This document shows positions 16,237 to 25,202 of a stretch of DNA of 54,793 nucleotides, in pieces. Source of the DNA: Candidatus Rifleibacteriota bacterium. GTDB taxonomy: Bacteria; Muiribacteriota; Ozemobacteria; Ozemobacterales; Ozemobacteraceae. Each line of letters begins with the position of its first letter. Position 1 is the stretch's first letter. The DNA is taken from NCBI GenBank assembly GCA_017417215.1, contig JAFPZP010000011.1, positions 1 to 54,793 on the forward strand, given 5' to 3'. A program made the translations under genes and the position numbers. Below the pieces are notes generated by a model. It made no database searches. It was not told where the DNA came from and saw nothing but the letters and a program-made list of their open reading frames with translations.

Positions 16237-17373
16237 ATGGCTTCAATTACTTTTAGTAAAGTAGTGAAACAGTATGAAGGGGCAAAAGAGCCTACTGTTA
16301 AAGGCATTGACCTCTTCATCAAAGACAAAGAGTTTGTCGTTCTAGTTGGTGGATCAGGATGCGGTAAAAGTACTAGTTTACGTATGATTGCCGGTCTTGA
16401 AGACATAACTGGCGGCGAAATCAAGATTGGTGACACAGTTGTTAATAACTTGCCTCCAAAAGATCGTGATATTGCTATGGTTTTCCAAAACTATGCACTT
16501 TATCCGCACATGACCGTTAGAGAAAACCTCTCTTTTGGTCTGAAACTTCGCAAGCTTCCTCAGGACGAAATAGATAAACGTGTTGACGAAGCAGCAAAGA
16601 TGCTGGAAATATCAGATTATCTTGAAAGACTTCCAAAGCAGTTGTCTGGTGGTCAGCGTCAGCGTGTTGCTCTTGGTAGAACAATCGTTCGTGAACCAAA
16701 GGTTTTCCTTATGGACGAACCACTTTCTAACCTTGATGCTAAATTACGCGTTCAGATGCGTGCTGTTATTAAGAAGCTTCATCAGCGCTTAAAAACAACC
16801 TTTGTTTATGTTACACATGACCAGGTTGAAGCTATGACAATGGCTGACAGAATCGTTATTCTGCACCAGGGTATTATACAGCAGTATGATGTTCCTTCTG
16901 TCATTTATGAAAGACCAGCCAACGTATTTGTTGCACAGTTTATTGGTTCACCGCCAATGAATGTTATGGATATCAAGAAGACTGACAAAGGCATGACTTT
17001 ATTGCCAGGCAACGGTTCAGATGGAAAGATTGACTGGGAAATCAAGCTTGCTGATTACTTCAAGAACGATTTTGAAGAAGATATGAGAATAGGTATTAGA
17101 CCAGAACATATTCTTATTGATGATCAGGCAAAAGATGTTCCTTGTCTCAAGGTTCCTTGTAAAGTAGATTTGATGGAACCGATGGGCGCAGAAACCTATC
17201 TCTATCTGGAATGTAATGGCTTGAGTATCAACGCAAGAGTTGCTCCGACAGTAAAAGTTGAAGTAGGTCAGAAGGTAACTGCAAATATTCCTATAGATAA
17301 GTTCCACCTCTTCAAGAAGTCTGATACAACAAGAATCGGACGAAAAGGTGAAGTTGAACTGAAAAAAGAATAA
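16237..17373 (+). CDS. Sugar ABC transporter ATPase, MsmK/UgpC/MalK type
   Basis: The 378-residue protein is a carbohydrate-uptake ABC ATPase. Walker A is GGSGCGKS (residues 38-45), the Q-loop is VFQNYALYPHMTV, the signature is LSGGQRQRVALGR, Walker B is FLMDEPLSNLDAKLR and the switch is YVTHDQVEAMT. A C-terminal TOBE-type regulatory domain covers about residues 240-370. MsmK/MalK proteins normally energise two membrane permeases (MalF/MalG type). Neither is encoded in this window; the gene sits between PTS IIB and a sugar-binding protein. It may serve a permease pair encoded elsewhere, as the shared MsmK ATPase does in streptococci, or be regulatory. Confidence 0.92.
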   Translation: MASITFSKVVKQYEGAKEPTVKGIDLFIKDKEFVVLVGGSGCGKSTSLRMIAGLEDITGGEIKIGDTVVNNLPPKDRDIAMVFQNYALYPHMTVRENLSFGLKLRKLPQDEIDKRVDEAAKMLEISDYLERLPKQLSGGQRQRVALGRTIVREPKVFLMDEPLSNLDAKLRVQMRAVIKKLHQRLKTTFVYVTHDQVEAMTMADRIVILHQGIIQQYDVPSVIYERPANVFVAQFIGSPPMNVMDIKKTDKGMTLLPGNGSDGKIDWEIKLADYFKNDFEEDMRIGIRPEHILIDDQAKDVPCLKVPCKVDLMEPMGAETYLYLECNGLSINARVAPTVKVEVGQKVTANIPIDKFHLFKKSDTTRIGRKGEVELKKE

Positions 17374-17385
17374 TTCTTTGCATTA

Positions 17386-17425
17386 AAAACTCTCCTCGTG
17401 ATAATTAGGTCTCGAGGAGAGTTTT
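17386..17425 (+). terminator. Intrinsic terminator inside the PTS operon
   Basis: A 13-bp perfect stem (AAAACTCTCCTCG and CGAGGAGAGTTTT) with a 14-base loop ends in a T-run, 12 bases after the ABC ATPase stop. It should stop or attenuate transcription before the sugar-binding protein and the IIC/IID/HPr/EI genes. These lack an obvious strong promoter of their own. Confidence 0.85.
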
Positions 17426-17483
17426 ACTAATTAAGACATATTTATACTCTTATTGGTTTATTGTTAAATTTGGTTGGTGGACT

Positions 17484-18758
17484 ATGGTTAAACCTGTAAA
17501 AATAATATTGCCACTAGTTTCTATTTTGGCATTAGTGCTATTTATAGCAACTGGTTGCTGCGATTCTGGAAAAACTTCTGTTGATAATAGTTCTGATGGC
17601 AAAATAGTATTGGAATTCTGGAATACAATGGAAGGCAGAGAAGCTGCCATTATGCCGGAAGTGTTAAAGGCGTTCCATCAGAAATATCCTGATATTTCAG
17701 TAAAAGAAGTTAGTGTAGATTTTTACGGAGCCAGAGAAAAATTCATCAAAGAAGCTTCTGAAGGGAAGGGACCAGATTTAATAAGAACAGACAGATTTTG
17801 GCTTGCTACTTTTGTTAACAAAGGTCTTTTGTCAGAAATAAAGGAAACCGAAATCACAGAAGAGCTTGCCGATATGGTTCCTGTAGCAAGAGATTTTGTT
17901 ACTCTTGATAAGAAAATATGGGCTATTCCCATATCTGTAGACAGTCTTGCCATGTTTTATAACAAGGCTCATTTCAGAGAAAAGTCACTTCCGGTACCAA
18001 AGGATTTAGACGAATTCGCTAACGCATGTGAAAAGCTTACCGATTCAGCCAATGACAGATATGGATTTTTTATTTATCCAAACGGTTGGTATTTTGAACC
18101 TTTCTTCTTTGGTTTTGGAGGGCAATATTTTGATCCGGAAGGAAAGCTTTTCATAAAGTCAGACGCAGGAAGAAAAGCAATGGAATATTTGCTTCACTTG
18201 AAGTCTGAGCTTAAAGTTGTTCCTCCAATGCAGTATTCAACAAAACTTTATGGAACAATGATTAAGAGTTTTTCTAGTGGTCAGACCAGCATTATTTTTA
18301 CCGGTCCCTGGGCTATAAGAGACATTATTGCTGGACCTGCTTTCAGAGATAACAATGCAAACTTAGGTGTTGAACAGATTCCTGCAGGTCCAAGAGGAAC
18401 CTTCTCGCCAATCGGCTGCCAGTCTATTGCGATTTCCAGCAAGTCAAAACAAAGAGATGCTGCATTAAAATTCGCGAAATTTATGTTTGATTTTGATATC
18501 CAAAAGAATTTTACAATGGCAAATTATGGGCTTCCTGCAAGAAGAAAGGTTTTTGCAGCTCAAGAACTTAAGAAAGACCCTTATTTGCAGACCTTCATAA
18601 GACAGCTTCAAATGAGCTGCAAGGCTTATACACACCCCAATCAGGGTGATATTTATGAACCGCTTGGTGATAAGATTGTCAAGGTTCTTAATGGTGATTT
18701 AACTGTTGAATATGCTCTTTCAGATATAGAAACAGAATGGAAAGTAGCTCATCCTTGA
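17484..18758 (+). CDS. Sugar ABC transporter substrate-binding lipoprotein
   Basis: The 424-residue protein is a family 1 extracellular solute-binding protein. A lipoprotein signal ends in IATGC, with the lipidated cysteine at residue 25. The mature part begins IVLEFWNTMEGREAAIMPEV and has the family stretches GKGPDLIRTDRFWL, WAIPISVDSLAMFYNK and FTGPWAIRDI. It should bind a sugar or oligosaccharide in the periplasm. It follows the terminator at 17386-17425 and precedes PTS IIC. No MalF/MalG-type permease is adjacent, which is odd for this protein class. Confidence 0.88.
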   Translation: MVKPVKIILPLVSILALVLFIATGCCDSGKTSVDNSSDGKIVLEFWNTMEGREAAIMPEVLKAFHQKYPDISVKEVSVDFYGAREKFIKEASEGKGPDLIRTDRFWLATFVNKGLLSEIKETEITEELADMVPVARDFVTLDKKIWAIPISVDSLAMFYNKAHFREKSLPVPKDLDEFANACEKLTDSANDRYGFFIYPNGWYFEPFFFGFGGQYFDPEGKLFIKSDAGRKAMEYLLHLKSELKVVPPMQYSTKLYGTMIKSFSSGQTSIIFTGPWAIRDIIAGPAFRDNNANLGVEQIPAGPRGTFSPIGCQSIAISSKSKQRDAALKFAKFMFDFDIQKNFTMANYGLPARRKVFAAQELKKDPYLQTFIRQLQMSCKAYTHPNQGDIYEPLGDKIVKVLNGDLTVEYALSDIETEWKVAHP

Positions 18759-18773
18759 CTTGGTTATATTTAG

Positions 18774-19586
18774 ATGGAACACCTTAATATTAATGTATAT
18801 CTAATTGTAGCATTGATAGGTGGTATAGTTGATTTAGATTCTACTGCCGTTATACAGTGCATGATTTCTCAACCTATAGTTGCTGCACCTTTAACAGGTC
18901 TGATATTAGGTAGTATGCTGGGAGATTACGCTGCAGGGCTTCAATTAGGACTAATGGTAGGTGTTATTCTCCAACTTGTCTGGATAGAAAAATTACCTTT
19001 GGGAATGAATGTTCCACCAGATGCTGCCTTGGCTTCAGTTTTATCAGTAGCTTTGGGTTTCTGTGCGGGTCATAATTATTCCAGCTATGCAGAAAGAGAA
19101 GTTTGTTATACTGTCGGTCTTCTTATCTCGGTTGGTTTAGGCTTGCTAGGCAGAAGTCTAGACATGTTTGTAAGAAGGTTGAATACGAATATTGATTCCT
19201 GGGTCAATCAGAAGATTGAAGACAACAATTTTGATTCCATAAGATTAGGCCATTTAATTGGCAGTTTTACGACATTTACAAAGGCTTTTATATTTTGTTT
19301 TCTGGTTATATGGTTTGGGGTTGAACCTCTCAAATATTTTACCAAAATGATGAATATTGCTCAAAGCGGTGGCTTTATTGTAGTTCAAGGGCTTTTACCT
19401 GCTGTTGGGTTTTCTGTTTTAGCAAGTATGTGTTTAAAGAGTAAAACAGAGATAATATATTTTATTGGCGGAATCATACTTTTTACTTTGTTGCCGTCTA
19501 AAATCTGGATAGGCATTATAGCTTCCTTTATGGTTATGCTTAGTTACTATAGTAAGACTAAAAATCGCAAGAAAGGGAAAAAATGA
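18774..19586 (+). CDS. PTS mannose-family IIC component
   Basis: EIIC forms the sugar channel with EIID in the inner membrane. The 270-residue protein has the family core near the N-terminus: IGGIVDLDSTAVIQCMISQP, GLILGSMLGDYAAGLQLGLM and QLVWIEKLPLGMNVPPDAAL. Several further membrane segments and a basic C-terminal tail (KTKNRKKGKK) follow. The start has only a weak ribosome site, and the end overlaps the IID gene by 4 bases. It is split from IIA/IIB by the two ABC-type genes. Confidence 0.92.
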   Translation: MEHLNINVYLIVALIGGIVDLDSTAVIQCMISQPIVAAPLTGLILGSMLGDYAAGLQLGLMVGVILQLVWIEKLPLGMNVPPDAALASVLSVALGFCAGHNYSSYAEREVCYTVGLLISVGLGLLGRSLDMFVRRLNTNIDSWVNQKIEDNNFDSIRLGHLIGSFTTFTKAFIFCFLVIWFGVEPLKYFTKMMNIAQSGGFIVVQGLLPAVGFSVLASMCLKSKTEIIYFIGGIILFTLLPSKIWIGIIASFMVMLSYYSKTKNRKKGKK

Positions 19587-20377
19587 CTCTATCAAGGTGG
19601 CTATTATTTAAAATTGCTGTGAGAAGCTTTTTATTGCAAGCTTCTTGGAATTATCGCGGCATGATGAGTATGGGTTTTCTGTACTCAATAGCACCTGGTT
19701 TAGACTGCATTTATGATGATAAAAAGGCGCGTGAATTAGCTTATATGCGCCATTTTGAATATTTTAATACGAATCCTTATTTTTCTTCTATTGTTATGGG
19801 CGTAACTCTTGCTCTAGAAGAAAAATATAAAAGTGGAGACAAGCTTGTTAATCCTGAAGTGATACATAATACCAAAGATGCTTTAATGACTTCGCTGGCT
19901 GGTATTGGTGACGGACTATTCTGGGATAGCTGGCGGCCATTTGTTGCTACATTGGCTATTGTGTTTGCTGCTGGAAATTATAAGTTGACTCCATTTATCT
20001 TTCTTGTTTTGTATAATATACCTCATTTATATTTCAGATTTGCTGGAATATATTGGGGATATGATGAAGGCATGAATGTCAGTAAAAAGTTAAGGCAGTT
20101 CATGTTCCCACAAATAAGACAAACTTTAAGAATGGGAACCTTGGCACTGCTTGCCTACTTAATACCTAATCATGTCAATCTTCATACCCCGTTTTTGTTG
20201 GCCAATCTTAGATTGGAACTGTTCTATTTTGGAGAAAAGGTAGTTCAGGGATTAGGAGCATTGGTTCTTGTTGCTTTAGGCACTATTGCCTATAGACAGG
20301 AAGTTAATGTATTGCTAATCTCTTTTCTGCTTCTAATTTTTGCCCTAGTGTTTTATCATTGGGGAATACTTATATAA
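19583..20377 (+). CDS. PTS mannose-family IID component
   Basis: The 264-residue protein is the second membrane subunit of a mannose-class PTS. Family motifs are present: SFLLQASWNYRGMMSMGFLY near the N-terminus, RHFEYFNTNPYFSSIVMG, TSLAGIGDGLFWDSWRP in the middle, and hydrophobic segments in the C-terminal half. It overlaps the IIC gene by ATGA and has AAAGGGA upstream. HPr follows after 10 bases, so the operon supplies the whole phosphate relay. Confidence 0.92.
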   Translation: MTLSRWLLFKIAVRSFLLQASWNYRGMMSMGFLYSIAPGLDCIYDDKKARELAYMRHFEYFNTNPYFSSIVMGVTLALEEKYKSGDKLVNPEVIHNTKDALMTSLAGIGDGLFWDSWRPFVATLAIVFAAGNYKLTPFIFLVLYNIPHLYFRFAGIYWGYDEGMNVSKKLRQFMFPQIRQTLRMGTLALLAYLIPNHVNLHTPFLLANLRLELFYFGEKVVQGLGALVLVALGTIAYRQEVNVLLISFLLLIFALVFYHWGILI

Positions 20378-20387
20378 GGACCTAAGA

Positions 20388-20660
20388 ATGAAACGAAAAG
20401 AAGTTGAAATTAAAAACAAACTTGGGTTACACGCTAGACCGGCTTCATTATTAGTTAAGCTGGCTGGTAAATATTCCTCTGAAATTGACTTGATTAAAGA
20501 GGACACAGAAGTAAACGCCAAGAGTATACTTGGAGTTATGATGCTTGCGGCTGGTCCAGGTCAAAAGCTTACTATAACTGCTGAAGGTAGTGACGAAGTT
20601 GAAGCTGTTGAAGCTTTAGCTGCTCTTATTGATAGCGGTTTTGGTGAGGAACTGGTTTAA
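20388..20660 (+). CDS. ptsH: Phosphocarrier protein HPr
   Basis: HPr passes phosphate from Enzyme I to EIIA. The 90-residue protein has the active-site histidine H15 in LGLHARPAS. It also has the regulatory-site region NAKSILGVMMLAAGPG with Ser46, the residue phosphorylated by HPr kinase in bacteria that have that enzyme. No HPr kinase gene is in this window. An AAGGA site precedes the ATG, and the stop overlaps the Enzyme I start by 1 base (TAATG). Confidence 0.95.
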   Translation: MKRKEVEIKNKLGLHARPASLLVKLAGKYSSEIDLIKEDTEVNAKSILGVMMLAAGPGQKLTITAEGSDEVEAVEALAALIDSGFGEELV

Positions 20661-22360
20661 TGGTCAAAAAATTGCAAAATCAAAGCTTTGAAGCTGGTAT
20701 TATAGGGTCATGCGGAACATGCGTTGCCCATTGCTACGTTTTTAAAAAACGTATTGAAGTTGAACGCCGTTCAATTACAGAAGCTCAGATTCCAGAAGAA
20801 ATTCAGAGACTTGATTTTGCAATTAAAAAGACTGCCGATGATATTCAAAACTTTCGCAAGAGAGCTGAAGAACGTCACGGCGAAAAATACGCTGCTATAT
20901 TTGATTCCCATCTGTTAATGCTGGAAGACCCGCAATTCAGACCAAGACTTATTGCTAGAATAGAAAAAGATAAGATTAATGTCGAAAGTGCGGTTAGAGA
21001 AAGAATTGATGAAATTCATAAAAGTTTTTCAGCAATAGCGGACCCTTATTTAAGGGAAAGGGCAATAGATATTAAAGACGTTGGGGACCGACTTCTCAGG
21101 CATCTATTAGGATTAGATGGACCTGTGGAAGATGTAGACAGCAAGCCCTATGTTTTGGTGGCTCAAGAAGTTACACCTAGTGAACTTCTTGATTTCGCCA
21201 GAGGTGAACTCAGAGGTATTTGTCTTGATACTGGCGGAGCAACATCACATGTAGCCATACTTTCTGATGCGTTAGGAATCCCATCTGTTTTCGGGCTTAA
21301 CGATTTTTCAGAAAAAGTAAATACTGGTGATATTTTGATTATAGACACCAGAAAGTCTCCGAAGATAATAGTGAATCCAAAGTCAGAAGTTATCACCGCT
21401 TTTGAAATGACTTTAAACAATGACAATACCTCGTTAAAGAAATCGGAAATAACAGCAGACGGGGTTGAATTACACATTGGTGCAAATTTAGCCAGGGCAG
21501 AAGAAGTTGCAACTCTTCAAAAACTAGATGTTAAGCATATAAGTCTTTTCAGAAGCGAATTTGTTTTTATGGAAAGTCTGGATTCCCCGTCTGAAAAATA
21601 CCAGACAGAAGTTTATACAGAATTAGTTAAAGGTGTGCCTGGAACAGTTGTTTTAAGAACTGTTGATGTCGGCTCTGATAAGCCGTTGAAGTATCTGCCT
21701 TTAAATGAAGAAAACAATCCTGCCATGGGGTTCAGATCTGTTAGATTATCTCTTTCTAGACCTGATGTTTTAGAACCCCAATTAAGAGCAATGATTAAAG
21801 CTGCTCAGTATGGCAATTGCAGAATAATTTTCCCAATGGTTTCTGTATCATCAGAATTAAAGAAGATTTCAGAGCTGTTTAATAAAATTGTTGAAGAAAT
21901 AAAACCTGAAAAAATTCCTGAATGGGGAATAATGCTTGAAGTTCCGTCTGCTGCTTTTATGCTTGATGAGATAGCAAAATATACAAAATATATCAGCATT
22001 GGAACCAATGATTTAATGCAGTTCTTCTATGCAATAGACAGAACAAATGAAAAGCTTTCTGGTTACGCAGATTATCTTTCTATGCCTTTTATGAAATTTA
22101 TGAATCAATGCGTTAGTGAAGCTCTTAAACTCAATATAAAAGTTGGAGTCTGCGGGGAAATGGCTTCAGATCCGGCTGGCTTTATTGCTTTACTTGGTAT
22201 TGGCGTTCAGGAATTTGGAATGAGGCCTGCTGTAATCGAGAAAATGCGTGAAATTATTCCAAATTTGAATAAAAAGAATATTACCGGTTTTATTAAGAAT
22301 ATTTTAAATCGCAAGGAACTGGTTAATATTCGGCAGTTGATTGAATTGACTTATTTGTAA
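20660..22360 (+). CDS. ptsI: PTS Enzyme I (phosphoenolpyruvate-protein phosphotransferase)
   Basis: Enzyme I takes phosphate from phosphoenolpyruvate and gives it to HPr. The 566-residue protein is close to the usual 570-575. The phosphorylated histidine is H197 in GGATSHVAIL. The PEP-binding barrel shows LFRSEFVFM, RTVDVGSDKP, a long segment with GTNDLMQFFYAIDRTNE, and the VCGEMASDP motif with the catalytic Cys. Some positions differ from enteric EI (the SIGTNDL region continues with MQFFYA). It lies between ptsH and kdsB, 14 bases from the latter. Confidence 0.95.
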   Translation: MVKKLQNQSFEAGIIGSCGTCVAHCYVFKKRIEVERRSITEAQIPEEIQRLDFAIKKTADDIQNFRKRAEERHGEKYAAIFDSHLLMLEDPQFRPRLIARIEKDKINVESAVRERIDEIHKSFSAIADPYLRERAIDIKDVGDRLLRHLLGLDGPVEDVDSKPYVLVAQEVTPSELLDFARGELRGICLDTGGATSHVAILSDALGIPSVFGLNDFSEKVNTGDILIIDTRKSPKIIVNPKSEVITAFEMTLNNDNTSLKKSEITADGVELHIGANLARAEEVATLQKLDVKHISLFRSEFVFMESLDSPSEKYQTEVYTELVKGVPGTVVLRTVDVGSDKPLKYLPLNEENNPAMGFRSVRLSLSRPDVLEPQLRAMIKAAQYGNCRIIFPMVSVSSELKKISELFNKIVEEIKPEKIPEWGIMLEVPSAAFMLDEIAKYTKYISIGTNDLMQFFYAIDRTNEKLSGYADYLSMPFMKFMNQCVSEALKLNIKVGVCGEMASDPAGFIALLGIGVQEFGMRPAVIEKMREIIPNLNKKNITGFIKNILNRKELVNIRQLIELTYL

Positions 22361-22374
22361 CCGAAAGGGATATT

Positions 22375-23106
22375 ATGAAACATTCATATAAAGTAATAGG
22401 TGTTGTGCCTGCCCGTATGGCTTCTACAAGACTTCCAAGAAAGATGTTGGCTGATTTGCACGGTAAGCCTTTGATTGTTAGGACTGCTGAAGCTGCGATG
22501 AACAGCGATGCTTTTGATGAAGTTATGGTTGCAACTGATTCTCAGGAAATAGTTGATGCTGTTGAAAAAGCTGGTTTCAAGGCTTTTCTAACAGACCCGA
22601 ATCTTCCATCTGGAACTTGTAGAATAGGTGAAGTCGCCAAGATTACTGACGCTGATGTTTATGTTAACGTTCAGGGCGACGAGCCAATGATAGATGGGGA
22701 AGGTTTAAGACGAGTAGCTGCAGTTTTTGCTGATTCGGCAGTAGAAATGGCGACCCTTTCTTTCCCTCTAAGAAAAGAAGACGAAAACAATCCTAATGCT
22801 GTAAAACTTGTAACCGACGAAAAAGGTGACGCTTTATATTTTTCTAGAAGTTTGTTGCCATACCCTAGAAACCATGAGGGTTTTGCTCCACTCAAGCATA
22901 TAGGAGTTTACGGGTACAGAAAAGAAACTTTGCTGAAGCTTATTAATTTGCCTGCTTGCAGTTTGGAAAAAATCGAAAGCTTAGAACAGCTTAGAGCTCT
23001 TTATTACGGAATAAAAATTCGAGTTTTGCCTGCTGCAAAAGAATCAACAGGAGTAGATACTCAGGCTGATTTGGACAGAGTTAGAGAATTGATGGGTAAA
23101 AAATGA
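22375..23106 (+). CDS. kdsB: CMP-Kdo synthetase (KdsB)
   Basis: KdsB activates Kdo with CTP for transfer to lipid A. The 243-residue protein has the nucleotidyltransferase start VVPARMASTRLPRKML, the segment VMVATDSQEIV, the NVQGDEPMI metal/CTP motif, LYFSRSLLPYPR and the C-terminal KIESLEQLRALYYG. GAAAGGG precedes the ATG. It is the last gene of the PTS operon, an unusual place for a Kdo gene and far from kdsC at 110, so LPS supply may be tied to the same transcript as sugar uptake. Confidence 0.95.
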   Translation: MKHSYKVIGVVPARMASTRLPRKMLADLHGKPLIVRTAEAAMNSDAFDEVMVATDSQEIVDAVEKAGFKAFLTDPNLPSGTCRIGEVAKITDADVYVNVQGDEPMIDGEGLRRVAAVFADSAVEMATLSFPLRKEDENNPNAVKLVTDEKGDALYFSRSLLPYPRNHEGFAPLKHIGVYGYRKETLLKLINLPACSLEKIESLEQLRALYYGIKIRVLPAAKESTGVDTQADLDRVRELMGKK

Positions 23107-23139
23107 GTTGTGATAAAGCTATTAATAAAGGCTTAGATA

Positions 23140-25173
23140 ATGAAAGATAAAAAAGTATTAATAATAGTTGGCGTAGTAGTTATTTTGACGGGAATTATTA
23201 TCTTTTCTTTAAAAGATAAATTATATTATTCAAGTCTGGTTAACAGCGAAAGCTTTAAAAACAGTGACGCAAAAACTAAATATGATTTATTAGAAAACAA
23301 AGACTTTAGAGATAGCTGTAGCGAAGAAACTGTAGCAAAAGTAGTAGATTCTTTGACAGACACAATTCTGGCAGGGAATGACCCATATGATAAAGTTGAT
23401 TTATTCAGTAATCCTGATTTTATGCACTTTAGCACTGATGGAAAAAGAAATCAGCTAATAAAGTCAATATTAGATACGCCCAACATTCCTGATGATTTAT
23501 TAATAAAGTTTCTTTTTAAAGATTGCAGAACAACAGATTATAAGTTAGTCGTAGAGCATATTAAAAGTAAAAAAATAGTTTTGTCTGCAAAAGTAAATGA
23601 AACAGTTAAAAGTAATATTAGATTGATGAGTAATGATTCTGATAAAGAATTGTGGCTAGGAATAGTCCAATCAAATACAACCGATTTGCAACAATCTATT
23701 CAAAGTAGGTTTGATGATTTAATAGCTGGTTCTGATTTAAATAAAAAAATAGAATTTATTAGAACTGCTGACTATGCTAAATATTTGTCTAAGGAACAGA
23801 AAGAAAAACTCATAGATTCAATTCTTGATGATAAATTAGATGAAGAAAAGACTGTTTATATATTATTTGATGTGTGTTCTCCAGAGGATTTTGAATTATT
23901 TGGTGAAAGAATTTTAAAAAATAGATATTTGATTGAAACAAATACTATAAAAAAGATTAGGGCAAAGATGGAACTATATGCTTATAAATCAAATGTTTGG
24001 CCAGAAATTTTTATTAAAGATAGAGCAGTAAAAGAACAAAAGGTTAATGCTTTAACTAAGCAAGTTATAGAAAAAAATTCACTAGAAGAGATGATTGATT
24101 TATATGCTACACCAGAATTTTTAAGTTATGCTCCTAGAGATACTAAGGAGAAATTAATTGATTCTATGAGTAGTAGTTCAAACTTGACGGTTGAGTTGAG
24201 AGAGAAACTGAGAAAATTTTTCTTTGAAAAAATAGATAAAGATGAATTTATGTTTATCAGCAATAGGATTGCTAAAACAGGCTGTAGTTGGGATCCAAGA
24301 ACAATAGTTGATATTAGAAATACAATATATAGAAATAGATATGATATAAAAGTTTGGGATAGAATTGATGAAGCCAATAAGAAAAGAAGAAATAAAGAAT
24401 CTAATGAGTTAATTGAGAATATTAAAAATGCTAAGACTTTTGAAGAAAAGTTAACGCTTTTTAAAAATGGAAATATAAGATTTTCAGACAAAAATGCCAG
24501 AGAAGAAGTAATAGACTCTTTGATGGAAAATATTTTAACAACCAAAACTTGTAGAGAAAAATATGAATTTTATTCTATTCCTAACTTTAAATTTGCATCT
24601 AAAGAAACAAGAGAAAAATTGATTGTTGCAATCGTTGATTCGCCTGATTGTGATGAAGGTGCGCTAAGATGGTATCTTCCACTGTTTACGGGAAGTGAAA
24701 GAAAAGTTGCTGTCTATCGTCTGGCTGAAAATGGATTTGTTTTAACCAATTATTTAATTGCTACAATGGAAACATTTGATATGTTTTCAAATATTGATAA
24801 ATACGCTATTGATAAGTTATTTAAAAATAATCCAATAGCTAAGAGACAGATTATAGTTCAGGCAAAAGAACGTATTCAATATAATTCTTATACTAAATTT
24901 ATGAAAATAGTTGATAGATTTATAGATTATTTGAAGATAGATAAAGAAACAGAATTATATAAGGATTTAGGTCTTTTAAAAGAACTGATTGAAACAAAGA
25001 GACCAAAATATAATGAAGAACCACAATTGGTTAATACTACATTTCCTGATTTAAAGAATAAATTAATGGAGCATTTCAATAAGGTTCAGCTTGAATACGA
25101 AGAAGAAATCAAGAATTCTTCTTTTGCCAAAGATTTCAAACCAGAAACCGAAAAGAAGAAAATCAAGAAATAA
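23140..25173 (+). CDS. Membrane-anchored repeat protein, unknown function
   Basis: This 677-residue protein is not recognised. One membrane segment lies at residues about 5-22; the rest is charged, helical-looking and probably periplasmic. It contains internal repeats of a motif shaped like 'DLxxNPDFxxxSxxxREKLIDSI'. Copies begin near bases 23275, 23389, 23743, 24088, 24442 and 24553. The strongest copies are about 345-354 bases apart, so a larger unit of about 117 residues seems to recur. This may be a helical-repeat (solenoid-like) protein. It ends inside a bidirectional terminator shared with the heptose genes. Confidence 0.6.
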   Translation: MKDKKVLIIVGVVVILTGIIIFSLKDKLYYSSLVNSESFKNSDAKTKYDLLENKDFRDSCSEETVAKVVDSLTDTILAGNDPYDKVDLFSNPDFMHFSTDGKRNQLIKSILDTPNIPDDLLIKFLFKDCRTTDYKLVVEHIKSKKIVLSAKVNETVKSNIRLMSNDSDKELWLGIVQSNTTDLQQSIQSRFDDLIAGSDLNKKIEFIRTADYAKYLSKEQKEKLIDSILDDKLDEEKTVYILFDVCSPEDFELFGERILKNRYLIETNTIKKIRAKMELYAYKSNVWPEIFIKDRAVKEQKVNALTKQVIEKNSLEEMIDLYATPEFLSYAPRDTKEKLIDSMSSSSNLTVELREKLRKFFFEKIDKDEFMFISNRIAKTGCSWDPRTIVDIRNTIYRNRYDIKVWDRIDEANKKRRNKESNELIENIKNAKTFEEKLTLFKNGNIRFSDKNAREEVIDSLMENILTTKTCREKYEFYSIPNFKFASKETREKLIVAIVDSPDCDEGALRWYLPLFTGSERKVAVYRLAENGFVLTNYLIATMETFDMFSNIDKYAIDKLFKNNPIAKRQIIVQAKERIQYNSYTKFMKIVDRFIDYLKIDKETELYKDLGLLKELIETKRPKYNEEPQLVNTTFPDLKNKLMEHFNKVQLEYEEEIKNSSFAKDFKPETEKKKIKK

Positions 25174-25198
25174 TAGTAGATTTATTATTTCTTGATTT
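25160..25198. terminator. Bidirectional terminator
   Basis: A 16-bp perfect inverted repeat (AAATCAAGAAATAATA and its complement) with a 7-base loop spans the stop codon of the repeat protein. It ends 5 bases before the stop of the convergent gmhA-hldC fusion gene. The stem is AT-rich, which makes it weaker than a GC-rich terminator. Confidence 0.75.
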
Positions 25199-25202
25199 AA
25201 AA

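Noticed and set aside
16237..18758. A complete ABC sugar importer
   Set aside because: Only the ATPase and the binding protein are present; no permease of the MalF/MalG type was found in the window.
24126..24545. Hydrophobic 139-residue minus-strand frame
   Set aside because: It is antisense to the repeat protein; its hydrophobicity arises from the A-rich sense strand.
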